25,035 nt of DNA from the NCBI GenBank assembly GCA_947379865.1, contig CANCOY010000057.1:1-25035 (forward strand), in the 5' to 3' direction. The position numbers and the translations under genes are program-made. Origin of the DNA: Acetobacteraceae bacterium. GTDB lineage: Bacteria; Pseudomonadota; Alphaproteobacteria; Zavarziniales; Zavarziniaceae. The notes below the pieces were generated by a model. The model had not been told where the DNA came from. It made no database searches and saw only the letters and a program-made list of their open reading frames with translations. Shown piece by piece: positions 17,998 to 25,035 of the stretch; position 1 is the first letter of the stretch, and each line of letters begins with the position of its first letter.

Positions 17998-18960
17998 ATG
18001 TCTGAGCGCATTTCCTCGAAAGTCCTGATCATCGGCTCTGGCCCCGCCGGCTACACGGCGGCGATCTATGCCGCCCGCGCCATGCTGGAACCGGTGCTGG
18101 TGCGCGGCCTGCAGCCAGGCGGCCAGCTGACCATCACGGCCGATGTCGAGAACTATCCAGGCTTTGCCGATGTCATCCAGGGCCCCTGGCTGATGGAACA
18201 GATGGAGGCCCAGGCGCGCCATGTTGGCACGCGGATCATTGATGACATGATCGTGGACGTGGATCTGGGCAAGCGGCCCTTTGTTGGCATTGGCGATGGC
18301 GGCACGGAATATGTGGGCGAGACGGTGATCATCTGCACCGGTGCCCAGGCCCGCTGGCTGGGCCTTGAGTCGGAAAAGCGGCTGCAGGGCTTTGGCGTGT
18401 CGGCCTGCGCCACCTGCGACGGCTTTTTCTATCGCGGCAAGGAAGTGGTGGTGGTGGGCGGCGGCAATACGGCCGTGGAAGAAGCCCTGTTCCTGACCAA
18501 TTTTGCCAGCCACGTTACCCTGGTGCACCGTCGCGACTCCCTGCGGGCCGAGCGGATTCTGCAAAACCGCCTCTTTGCCCATCCCAAGGTCTCGGTGGTG
18601 TGGAACGTTGAGGTGGACGAGATCCTGGCGGAAAGCACGCCTGCGGCTGTTACCGGCGTGCGTCTGAAGGATCGCCTTACCGGCGAGATGCGGCAGATCA
18701 GTGCCGACGGCGTCTTCATCGCCATTGGTCACAGCCCCGCCACCGAACTCTTCAAGGGCAAGCTGCCCATGGATGGCGGTTATCTGGTGACGGCGCCGGA
18801 TTCCACGGCCACTGCTGTGCCCGGCGTGTTTGCCGCCGGCGACGTCAAGGACCAGGTGTTCCGCCAGGCGGTGACCGCCGCTGGCATGGGCTGCATGGCA
18901 GCCCTTGAGGCCGAGCGGTTCCTGGCCGGCCACGGCGCCAGTGCCGTTGCAGCTGAATGA
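17998..18960 (+). CDS. trxB: Thioredoxin-disulfide reductase
   Basis: A 320-residue FAD/NADPH flavoprotein that reduces thioredoxin in the cytoplasm. The FAD-binding dinucleotide fold begins at GSGPAG (13-18). The redox-active disulfide is C137-A-T-C140 followed by DGFFYRGK. The NADPH-binding motif is GGGNTA (154-159), and the C-terminal FAD motif is GVFAAGDVKD near 275-285. The length and spacing are standard for low-molecular-weight TrxB. ATG 17998 has no strong ribosome-binding site, so translation may partly depend on readthrough from the upstream gene 45 nt away. The LysR regulator follows 50 nt downstream in the same direction, a pairing I recall from other alphaproteobacteria. Confidence 0.97.
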   Translation: MSERISSKVLIIGSGPAGYTAAIYAARAMLEPVLVRGLQPGGQLTITADVENYPGFADVIQGPWLMEQMEAQARHVGTRIIDDMIVDVDLGKRPFVGIGDGGTEYVGETVIICTGAQARWLGLESEKRLQGFGVSACATCDGFFYRGKEVVVVGGGNTAVEEALFLTNFASHVTLVHRRDSLRAERILQNRLFAHPKVSVVWNVEVDEILAESTPAAVTGVRLKDRLTGEMRQISADGVFIAIGHSPATELFKGKLPMDGGYLVTAPDSTATAVPGVFAAGDVKDQVFRQAVTAAGMGCMAALEAERFLAGHGASAVAAE

Positions 18961-19010
18961 CGAGCCATACCACAGCCTGAGGGAGGCGGTTGCGCGGCAA
19001 CCGGGATGAT

Positions 19011-19901
19011 ATGGATTGGGACAAGCTCAGGGTCTTTCACGCCGTTGCCGAGGCGGGAAGCTTTACCCATGCGGGTGAAGAACTGGGCCTGAGCCAATCC
19101 GCCGTCAGCCGCCAGATCAGCGGGCTTGAGGAAAGCCTGAAGGTGCCCCTGTTCCACCGCCATGCCCGGGGTCTGATCCTGACCGAGCAGGGCGAGTTGC
19201 TGTTTCACACCGCCCACGAAGTATTCGCCAAGCTCGCCATGACCGAGGCGATGCTGAAGGATTCCAGGGACAAGCCAAGCGGGGAACTGCGCGTTACCAC
19301 AACCGTTACCTTTGGCATGATGTGGCTGACCCCCCGGATGAAGGAATTCCACGAGCTTTATCCCGAGATCGAACTGAACCTCATCCTCGATGACGAGGAA
19401 CTGGACCTCGCCATGCGCGAGGCTGACATTGCGATCCGTTTCCGCGCCCCGATCCAGCCAGATCTGGTGCAGCGCCGCCTGGTGCCGGTGTCCTATCACC
19501 TCTATGGCACGGCGGCCTATCTCAAGAAGCGTGGCACGCCGATGGTGGTTGCCGACCTCGACGCCCATGACCTCATCGTCTATGGCGAGGGAGCACCCCA
19601 GCCCATCAGCGAGGTGAACTGGCTGCTGAACGCGGGCCGCGCCGGCGCCCCTCCCCGTGTGCCGGTGATGTCGATCAACAATATCTATGCCCTGCGCCTT
19701 GCCGTGGAAGCGGGCATGGGTCTGGCCTCGCTGCCAGATTATGTCGCACGCGGAAATACGGATCTGGTTCAGGTACTGCCCGATCTGGCCGGCCCCACCT
19801 TCCAGACATATTTTGTCTATCCGGAGGAATTGCGGGATAGCAAAAGGGTAACGGTGTTCAGGGAATTCCTTGTGCGGAAGGTCGCGGAAGCCAAGACCTG
19901 A
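19011..19901 (+). CDS. LysR family transcriptional regulator
   Basis: A 296-residue LysR regulator with an N-terminal winged helix-turn-helix (LRVFHAVAEAGSFTHAGEEL and SQSAVSRQISGLE, about residues 6-45) and a periplasmic-binding-like effector domain from about residue 90 (GELRVTTTVTFGMMWLTP) to 290. The ATG at 19011 gives the family-typical MDWDKLRVF start and has GGGA about 7 nt upstream. A TTG at 18990 behind GGGAGG is an alternative that adds seven residues. The gene follows trxB closely, which suggests a redox or envelope connection, but the target is unknown. The last codons AKT-TGA are the first copy of a 15-bp tandem triplication. Confidence 0.94.
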   Translation: MDWDKLRVFHAVAEAGSFTHAGEELGLSQSAVSRQISGLEESLKVPLFHRHARGLILTEQGELLFHTAHEVFAKLAMTEAMLKDSRDKPSGELRVTTTVTFGMMWLTPRMKEFHELYPEIELNLILDDEELDLAMREADIAIRFRAPIQPDLVQRRLVPVSYHLYGTAAYLKKRGTPMVVADLDAHDLIVYGEGAPQPISEVNWLLNAGRAGAPPRVPVMSINNIYALRLAVEAGMGLASLPDYVARGNTDLVQVLPDLAGPTFQTYFVYPEELRDSKRVTVFREFLVRKVAEAKT

Positions 19902-19934
19902 GGCGCCAAGACCTGAGGCGCCAAGACCTGATGC
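19890..19934 (+). repeat. Three tandem copies of a 15-bp unit at the LysR 3' end
   Basis: GCCAAGACCTGAGGC occurs at 19890-19904 and 19905-19919, and again with one mismatch (GCCAAGACCTGATGC) at 19920-19934. The unit includes the LysR stop codon, so the stop context is triplicated in frame and the protein is unaffected by copy number. Confidence 0.95.
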
Positions 19935-20049
19935 GAAAGACATTAACCATGCGCTTTCTGCATGGCCGCACCCCGTTTATGGGGGTGGTAACAACGAGGT
20001 CGGCACCTTAAGTACTCATTCATGATTGCTGCGCTGCAGTGATCAGCCC

Positions 20050-20178
20050 GATTCGCCATCCCCCCGGCGAAAAGGGCATGTCGGCCGGGTGCGTCCCCCG
20101 CCCCTGCCGATCTTCACGCTTCGGCGTGAAACCTCCCTGTTAGACTCGCCCCGGTGGAAACACCGGGGCTTCTTTTTT
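20050..20178 (+). ncRNA. Candidate small RNA with C-rich loops ending in an intrinsic terminator
   Basis: The stretch holds successive hairpins. TTCGCC/GGCGAA (20052-20071) has loop ATCCCCCC. TCGGC/GCCGA (20081-20110) has a C-rich interior. TTCACGC/GCGTGAA (20113-20130) has a UUCG tetraloop. A single-stranded ACCTCCC (20131-20137) follows, then a perfect terminator. C-rich or CCTCCC segments exposed in loops are a feature of alphaproteobacterial trans-acting RNAs that pair with ribosome-binding sites. The 5' end is a guess and no good promoter was found. It may instead be the 3' untranslated region of the LysR mRNA, or a processed product of it. Confidence 0.35.
20148..20178 (+). terminator. 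Rho-independent terminator
   Basis: A 9-bp perfect stem GCCCCGGTG/CACCGGGGC with a GAAA tetraloop is followed by TTCTTTTTT. The T-tract fixes the direction as plus, so it ends a transcript from the LysR side or from the candidate small RNA, not the convergent tonB operon, whose side has no T-tract. Confidence 0.9.
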
Positions 20179-20182
20179 CCAG

Positions 20183-20905
20183 CTAGCGGAATTCGATAGG
20201 AATGACATAGGTGCGCTGGGCATCGGTGCTGTTGGCGGGCGGCAGCGGGAAGGCCGTTTCGCGCACAAGGGCAAGGGCCGACGCATCCAGCTCAGGCTTG
20301 CCGCTGCTGCGGGCGATGCTGCCCGTGCGCACGCCGCCTTGCCCATCAAGACCAAAGGAAATTTCCACACGTCCCTTTGGCCCCGCGTGGTCCCGCGCCG
20401 CCCGCCCAAGGGCGAGACGCACGGCCAGGGCATAGTGCGCCATTTCCTCGTCCACAGCCGCCGCCACAGGGCTGGCAGTCAGTACTGGTGCAGGTATGCC
20501 CTCAGCCACGGCTGCTTGTGGTGAAGGTGGGGGTAGGGGTGGGGCGGCCTCAGCCACGGCCTGGACAGGCGCCACGACAGGGTTGGGTAGCGGCCCGGGC
20601 CTTGCCGGGGACCTCGGGGCCTTGGCAGGGACCACGGGGGTCGTTGCCTGCGGCACTGCTGGCCGGGTTTCCGGCACGACCAGGGCTGGCGCGGGCGGCA
20701 CAACGGGTGCGGGCGTATCGGGGGCGACAAGTTCGACAACCATGAGGGGGGCGGCCGGCGCGCTCGCCCGGGTCTCCCAGATGCCAAGGCCGACGCCAGC
20801 CAGCGCCAGATGCAGCACTGCGGAGAGCAACGCTGCATGCCGGCCCCGGCCCTGCCCGCCGGACACCCGCAGGCGCCCAGCAGACAGGTTTGTGTCGGCA
20901 AGCAT
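20183..20905 (-). CDS. TonB family energy-transducing protein
   Basis: A 240-residue inner-membrane-anchored periplasmic protein. The single membrane helix (about residues 23-42) contains S-A-V-L-H, the same Ser/His spacing as S16/H20 of E. coli TonB, which contact ExbB/ExbD. A Pro/Ala-rich spacer (about 45-145) spans the periplasm. The C-terminal TonB domain ends with RVEISFGLDGQGGVRTGSI, LDASALALVRETAFPLP and a terminal FR. The ATG at 20905 overlaps the receptor stop as TAATG with GGTGG 3 nt upstream, so translation is coupled. A GTG at 20911 would also be in frame. No exbB or exbD is in the window; the protein presumably borrows those encoded elsewhere. It is likely dedicated to the upstream receptor. 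Confidence 0.9.
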   Translation of the reverse strand: MLADTNLSAGRLRVSGGQGRGRHAALLSAVLHLALAGVGLGIWETRASAPAAPLMVVELVAPDTPAPVVPPAPALVVPETRPAVPQATTPVVPAKAPRSPARPGPLPNPVVAPVQAVAEAAPPLPPPSPQAAVAEGIPAPVLTASPVAAAVDEEMAHYALAVRLALGRAARDHAGPKGRVEISFGLDGQGGVRTGSIARSSGKPELDASALALVRETAFPLPPANSTDAQRTYVIPIEFR

Positions 20906-23055
20906 TACCACCGGTAGCGAATGCCCGCATAGGCAGCGCGACCACTGCCCGGCTCGAACAGGTTGGTCGTCGCCGCATTTGCGACATTGGTAATACCGGT
21001 GCTGGCGATGTAGTGCGTGTCGGCAAGATTGCGTGCCTCGGCATAGACCGAGAGGCCGCTGCCAGTATCATAGCCCGCCTTCAGGCCGATCAGGGCATAA
21101 GAGTCGGTCGAAAGGCTGTTCTGGCTGTCGACAAAATAGGACTGCGGCGACCACTCCACATCGGGGCCCGCATAGACGCCGGACGGATGGTGATAGATGG
21201 CCTCGGCCTTCACCACATGTTCCGGTGCACCGGGCAGCCTGTTGTCGCCATAGACCGGGTCTCCATCAAAACGGAAGTCGTTCCAGCTATAGGCAAGGTT
21301 CACCGTAATCCGGTCGGGCGTGCCTTCCGTCACCATCAGCCCACTGATTGCCGTCGCGCCAAAGCCCAGTTCCAGGCCTTGGTGCACCGTGCGGTCGGCA
21401 TTGCGGACAACGCAGAAGTCGGCAACGCCAAAGGCAAAGGTGCACTGCAACTCGTTGTCGATGTTCGAGCGATAGGCGGTCACGTCCCAGCTGGTCTCGC
21501 CGCTCTCACCGCGCGTGCCGATCTCATAGGTGGTGGCCTTCTGCAACTTCGCATCGAAGGCCGCCGACGAGGCATAGCTGTTTTCCCCAAAGCTTGGGGC
21601 CTCGGCACTTTGCGCAACATTGGCAAACACCTGCCAGTCGCGCCCGGCCTCCCACAGCACGCCTGCCTTGGGGCTCCAGCGGGTGAAGGTGCGGCTGCCC
21701 GACTGGTCGCCATCAGAGAGGAAGCGATCGTCAAGCTTGCGCCGGGCACTGAGGAACTGGCTGCCTGCCACCAGTGCCACCTGTGGCAGCACATAGAAGG
21801 CATCCTCCACATGTACCGTCACGTTCCTGGCATCATTGCGCGAGCTTGACAGCAGCGCCCCCTTGAGGCCCCCGCTGTTTACATATTGGTCAGCATCCGT
21901 TGTGCCCTCATGGAAATTGACGCCGATGTTCAGGCGGTTGCGCTGGCCCAGCACCTGACGCTCGTCGCTCAGCCGCGCGAAAGTGCCGTAGTCCTGATAG
22001 GTATAGTCAAGCCATTGATAGATCGGGTGTTGCAGATGGCGCTCCACATCAAAGACACCCACTTCCAGGGCGGTGCCGGGGGCCAGCCTGATCGTGGTCT
22101 TGTTGGCCATGCGCACCGTATCGATGTTGCGCTGCCAGTTGCCGCTGAGATTTCCTGCCGCCGCCGTCTCTGGGCTGCTCAGAGCCACGTCACGGGTCAC
22201 ACTGCCGGGAATATGCTGGCGTACGTCATTGGCGTTCAGGTAGAAGCGCGTCTCCACGTCGTCCGACAGGCGGATGCCAAAGTTGGCGCTGCCACGCCAG
22301 GCAAAGCCCTGGCTGTGCTCACGGAAACCATCCTGCCGCTGCCATGAGCCGGTGACGAAATAGTCATAGGCGCCAGAGGCACCCGCCGTGCTGGCCTGCT
22401 CACGCACAAAGCCGAAGGCGCCGATATCGCTGCGCGCATCCAGTGCCGGGGCATCGCGGCCACTGGGCGTGACGAAATCGATGGCGCCGCCAAGCGAGGC
22501 GCCGCCAAAGCGCTGGCCATTGGCGCCCTTGTAGACATCAATCTGGCGATAGGCCGTGGGGTCGATTTCCTGGAAATCGCCAAAGCCATCGGCGGTACTG
22601 ATGGGCACGCCATCGAGATAGAGTTCAACCCCGCGCAGGTGATAGTTGCGCGACAGGCCAGAGCCACGGATGGACAGGCGCGTATCCTCGCCCCATTTCG
22701 GCTGGGCAAAGACGCCGGGCACGTAATTGAGGGCATCCTGGATGGTGCGGGCCGACGTGGTGGCACGATAGGCGGCACTGTCCACCACCGTCACCGCACC
22801 AGCCACACCGGCCTTTTCGCGCTTGTTTTCGGCAACCGTCGGCACGGTCAGGCTACCGATGCGGCTTGCGGGGCCTGCACCCGTCAGGGCGTCTGGCTCC
22901 AGCACCAGCGCCGGCAGGGGCGTTGCCGAACTGTCGGCCTGGGTTTGTGCAACAGCCAAGCTTGGGAGGGCCGCCAGCAAGGTGGCAAAGACGATGGTGG
23001 CCGGGCGCCAGCTGGCATGGAGCGTGGGCATGCTGCCCTGTTTGGCGAATGTCAT
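20905..23055 (-). CDS. TonB-dependent outer-membrane receptor (FecA-like, COG4772 type)
   Basis: About 716 residues. A signal peptide of ~37 residues ends at AVA-Q. A plausible TonB box PALVLEP follows, then the plug domain with IQDALNYVPGVFAQ, RLSIRGSGLSRNYHLRGVELY, DGFGDFQEIDP and GGAIDFVTPSGRDA, and a 22-strand barrel ending in the expected aromatic residue (YAGIRYRW). Two cysteines in LQCTFAFGVADFC probably form an extracellular-loop disulfide. The family imports ferric chelates and other metal complexes; the ligand cannot be read here. Start is uncertain: ATG 23055 has AGG 7 nt upstream and gives the best signal peptide, while ATG 23082 and ATG 23031 are also possible and the frame opens at 23133. 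It overlaps tonB by 1 nt. Confidence 0.93.
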   Translation of the reverse strand: MTFAKQGSMPTLHASWRPATIVFATLLAALPSLAVAQTQADSSATPLPALVLEPDALTGAGPASRIGSLTVPTVAENKREKAGVAGAVTVVDSAAYRATTSARTIQDALNYVPGVFAQPKWGEDTRLSIRGSGLSRNYHLRGVELYLDGVPISTADGFGDFQEIDPTAYRQIDVYKGANGQRFGGASLGGAIDFVTPSGRDAPALDARSDIGAFGFVREQASTAGASGAYDYFVTGSWQRQDGFREHSQGFAWRGSANFGIRLSDDVETRFYLNANDVRQHIPGSVTRDVALSSPETAAAGNLSGNWQRNIDTVRMANKTTIRLAPGTALEVGVFDVERHLQHPIYQWLDYTYQDYGTFARLSDERQVLGQRNRLNIGVNFHEGTTDADQYVNSGGLKGALLSSSRNDARNVTVHVEDAFYVLPQVALVAGSQFLSARRKLDDRFLSDGDQSGSRTFTRWSPKAGVLWEAGRDWQVFANVAQSAEAPSFGENSYASSAAFDAKLQKATTYEIGTRGESGETSWDVTAYRSNIDNELQCTFAFGVADFCVVRNADRTVHQGLELGFGATAISGLMVTEGTPDRITVNLAYSWNDFRFDGDPVYGDNRLPGAPEHVVKAEAIYHHPSGVYAGPDVEWSPQSYFVDSQNSLSTDSYALIGLKAGYDTGSGLSVYAEARNLADTHYIASTGITNVANAATTNLFEPGSGRAAYAGIRYRW

Positions 23056-23148
23056 GGGTTGACCTGTTTCCTGAAATGTCATCGATCCGTAGTCCCCCTT
23101 TCCCTCGGGAAGGGCGTGGGGGCGACGGCACAAGCAAGGCGATGAATT

Positions 23149-23583
23149 TCAGGCAGGAGGCCCGCGCACAGGCGGCCGCTCTGCCCCTTTATGCCATTGC
23201 AGCGGGAAGGAATTCCCAAGCGCCGCCACGATCACAGGCCCGGCCAAGGGTGGCCGCAGCACGGCCGCATCCGGCCCCGGGCCTGTGTCTGCCAGGGCGC
23301 CGGGGCAAGCGGGGCAGAGGCCGCAATGGTTCTGTGATGCCGGATGTCCCGCCGGGCGTGGGGCAGCGGGCAGGCTGTCGGGCTTTCCAGCCAGGCGGGC
23401 CGAACAGATGAGTGACAGGGCCTGTGCCAGATCCTGTCGCGGCGATATCTGCGGCAGGGTGGCTGGCACCACACCCGCCAGCGCCATGCCCAACACCACA
23501 AGCAGGGCAGGCAGACGCGCCCACAGCCCTTGCCGTGGCATCACGCCCCTGTGCAGGCTCCCCCGGTGCAGTTTCCCCGTCAT
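23149..23583 (-). CDS. DUF2946-like small Cys-containing exported protein
   Basis: A 144-residue protein with an N-terminal hydrophobic segment (LPALLVVLGMALAGVVPA, about 24-41) consistent with a signal peptide or membrane anchor. A Cys motif HCGLCPACP follows near residue 85, and a C-terminus ending in RGPPA. This layout, a mature part with a CxxCxxCP-like cluster and a terminal R-x-PP, fits the DUF2946 family, which is often encoded with TonB-dependent receptors and PepSY proteins in copper or other metal loci. Function is unknown; a periplasmic metal-binding role is an inference. The start at 23583 lies 3 nt after the PepSY stop, and ATG 23541 (with AGGGG upstream) is an equally good start with a cleaner signal peptide. 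Confidence 0.75.
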   Translation of the reverse strand: MTGKLHRGSLHRGVMPRQGLWARLPALLVVLGMALAGVVPATLPQISPRQDLAQALSLICSARLAGKPDSLPAAPRPAGHPASQNHCGLCPACPGALADTGPGPDAAVLRPPLAGPVIVAALGNSFPLQWHKGAERPPVRGPPA

Positions 23584-23586
23584 GGC

Positions 23587-24954
23587 TCAGGCAGTGCCCC
23601 GCCGCCAGCGTGGCGGCAGCACACGGTCCAGCACGATGAACAGCAGCACGGCGAGGCCCGTGAGCGGAAAGGCCAGGCAGACAAGGCCGGTGATCACGGT
23701 GGCGCCCACAGGCCCGCGATAACCGGCGGCGATCATGGGCGCGCCAAGCCGGCCCGAGGGCCGCCGGCGCCACCACATGACAAGGCCAGAGACCGCCATG
23801 AAGACCACACTCAGGCAGACCAGCGTGTCCAGCACCAGGTTGCACAGGCCCAGATAGCCCTTGTGCAGGGCAATGCCCACGGCCATGGCGCGGCCGCCCG
23901 GGCCATAGTCCGCGAAACGGACATCAGCCAGAACCCTGCCGCTGTGCTGGTCAAGGTGCACCGTGCGGTCGCCGGTCGGGCTGGGGGAATCACCTTCCAT
24001 CGAATTGCTGGAGATGGTGAAAACCCCACCATGGTCCCTCGGCAGATTGACCTTGAACCGCCCCTGAAATCCCGCCTGCCGGGCAAAGGCGACAACGTTT
24101 TCGAGGTTGACCGCAACGCCTTGCGGGATCCCCTCGGTACCAGCGGCGGAGCCAGACAGGGGCAGCGGTGTCTGCTCCAGCGCCCAGGGTTGCTGCTTGA
24201 GGGCGCCATGATTGAGGCTGGCATGGGCGCTGCCCGACAGAGGGGCCGGCGCCATCTTCTCCGCTGGAAAGGTACCCCAGGCCTGAACGATCCGCCCGCC
24301 CCAGACCCCAGTCCAGGCCATGCCCGAAATCAGGAAGAACAACAGCAGCAGGCCAAGAGGCAGGCCCAGTTGGGCATGGATTTTCCGCACGCCCGCCCTG
24401 GCGAGGCGGCTTGCCCCCATGGACAGATGACGCCCACCTCCCGACAAGGTCCACAGCCAGAGGCCGCTTGCCACCGTGATGATGGCAAGGCCTGCCACGA
24501 CCTCGAGGATGACGTCGCCCACCTCACCCAGCAGCAGCGTGCCGTGGATCGCCGTCGCCAGATGCACCACCGTGTCAGACACGGCCTGTACAGTGTGCAC
24601 GGCGCCCGTTGCCGGGTTGATGGTGACACGCAGCGGCCCATCGGCCCCTGCAAGCATGAACACCACCGGTTCTTCCGGTGTGGCGGGCACCTGCACCGTA
24701 TCAACCCTCGCTCCCGGCACCGCCTGTGCGGCCGCCTGCAGTTGGAGGGAAAGCGCGGTGCTGGCGCCCACCGCCGCCGGGGCGGGCGGGGGCAGACGCC
24801 AGTTATCCAGCCCCTCGCCATGGGCAATCAGCAGGCCGGTGAGGGCCAGCGTCACCAGAAAGGGCGCCACAACCAGCCCGGCATAGAAGTGCCAGCGCCA
24901 GACGAGGCGATAGAAGGGGGCCACGCCGGGGTGCGGCACGCTGTGTGTCGTCAT
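23587..24954 (-). CDS. PepSY-associated transmembrane protein
   Basis: A 455-residue inner-membrane protein of the PepSY_TM (COG3182) family, often called iron-regulated membrane proteins, some of which act as reductases for imported metal chelates. Five hydrophobic helices are visible at about 25-45, 147-170, 197-218, 373-395 and 418-443. The first carries the family's W21-H22-x-Y24 signature. Histidines that recur in the family and could bind haem are H22, H137 (IHGTLLLGEVGD), H193 (KIHAQLGLPLG) and H364 (ALHKGYLGL). The periplasmic parts hold PepSY-like segments (TINPATGAVHTV; TVHLDQHSGRVLADVRF). ATG 24954 follows GGA about 8 nt upstream. It is the first complete gene of the minus-strand metal-uptake operon. 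Confidence 0.92.
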   Translation of the reverse strand: MTTHSVPHPGVAPFYRLVWRWHFYAGLVVAPFLVTLALTGLLIAHGEGLDNWRLPPPAPAAVGASTALSLQLQAAAQAVPGARVDTVQVPATPEEPVVFMLAGADGPLRVTINPATGAVHTVQAVSDTVVHLATAIHGTLLLGEVGDVILEVVAGLAIITVASGLWLWTLSGGGRHLSMGASRLARAGVRKIHAQLGLPLGLLLLFFLISGMAWTGVWGGRIVQAWGTFPAEKMAPAPLSGSAHASLNHGALKQQPWALEQTPLPLSGSAAGTEGIPQGVAVNLENVVAFARQAGFQGRFKVNLPRDHGGVFTISSNSMEGDSPSPTGDRTVHLDQHSGRVLADVRFADYGPGGRAMAVGIALHKGYLGLCNLVLDTLVCLSVVFMAVSGLVMWWRRRPSGRLGAPMIAAGYRGPVGATVITGLVCLAFPLTGLAVLLFIVLDRVLPPRWRRGTA

Positions 24955-24984
24955 GGGAAATCCATTCCGTCAGGGCCACGCGGC

Positions 24985-25035
24985 CTAGTTCGCCGTGGCG
25001 GCCTCGACCATGAACATCACGGGCAGGCGCCCGGC
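24985..25035 (-). CDS. C-terminal fragment of an unidentified protein (start outside window)
   Basis: On the minus strand an open frame enters from the window edge and encodes 16 residues ending VMFMVEAATAN before TAG at 24985-24987. It stops 30 nt upstream of the PepSY gene in the same direction, so it is probably the preceding gene of the operon. The fragment is too short to assign to a family. Confidence 0.6.
   Translation of the reverse strand, partial: AGRLPVMFMVEAATAN

Noticed and set aside
16798..18933. 711-codon open frame on the minus strand antisense to the 647-residue gene and trxB
   Set aside because: It crosses two plus-strand genes, one of them trxB with all motifs intact, and has the His/Gln/Ala-rich composition of an antisense shadow.

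Overview
The window is ordinary high-GC chromosomal DNA from an alphaproteobacterium, probably of the Rhodospirillales type. This is inferred from GC content, the yqeY-dnaG-rpoD and carA-carB-greA blocks, an ELM1-like gene, and trxB followed by a LysR gene whose protein starts MDWDKLRVF. No rRNA, tRNA, insertion sequence, phage gene or CRISPR array was seen. Coding density is very high and the genes sit in short tight operons.

Layout: (1) 1-3777: the 3' end of ppdK (pyruvate phosphate dikinase), meaB, an EamA exporter on the minus strand, and a PiuC-type Fe(II) dioxygenase. (2) 3819-8272, minus strand: a macromolecular-synthesis operon transcribed yqeY-like, dnaG, rpoD. The rpoD frame is broken by one in-frame TAA in region 3, although the reading frame and an intact region 4 continue beyond it. 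(3) 8532-13596, plus strand: carA and carB overlapping by 8 nt, then greA. (4) 13621-14115, minus strand: an Lrp/AsnC regulator. (5) 14199-19901, plus strand: an ELM1-like glycosyltransferase-fold protein, a 2OG-Fe(II) oxygenase, a 647-residue protein of unknown function, trxB, and a LysR regulator whose 3' end carries a 15-bp triplication. (6) 19902-20182: an intergenic stretch rich in hairpins with C-rich loops, ending in a textbook intrinsic terminator on the plus strand. It is a candidate small RNA. (7) 20183-25035, minus strand: a metal-uptake operon transcribed (partial gene), PepSY membrane protein, DUF2946-like protein, TonB-dependent receptor, TonB.

How the parts work together: the yqeY/dnaG/rpoD and carAB/greA blocks are housekeeping (replication priming, transcription initiation and elongation, carbamoyl phosphate supply for arginine and pyrimidines). 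The last operon is a self-contained outer-membrane import system with its own TonB, translationally coupled to the receptor, but no ExbB/ExbD in view. The items most worth checking are the rpoD nonsense codon (sequencing error, or a truly split or read-through primary sigma factor), the candidate small RNA upstream of 20178, and the uncharacterised 647-residue protein with apparent tandem beta-sandwich modules.
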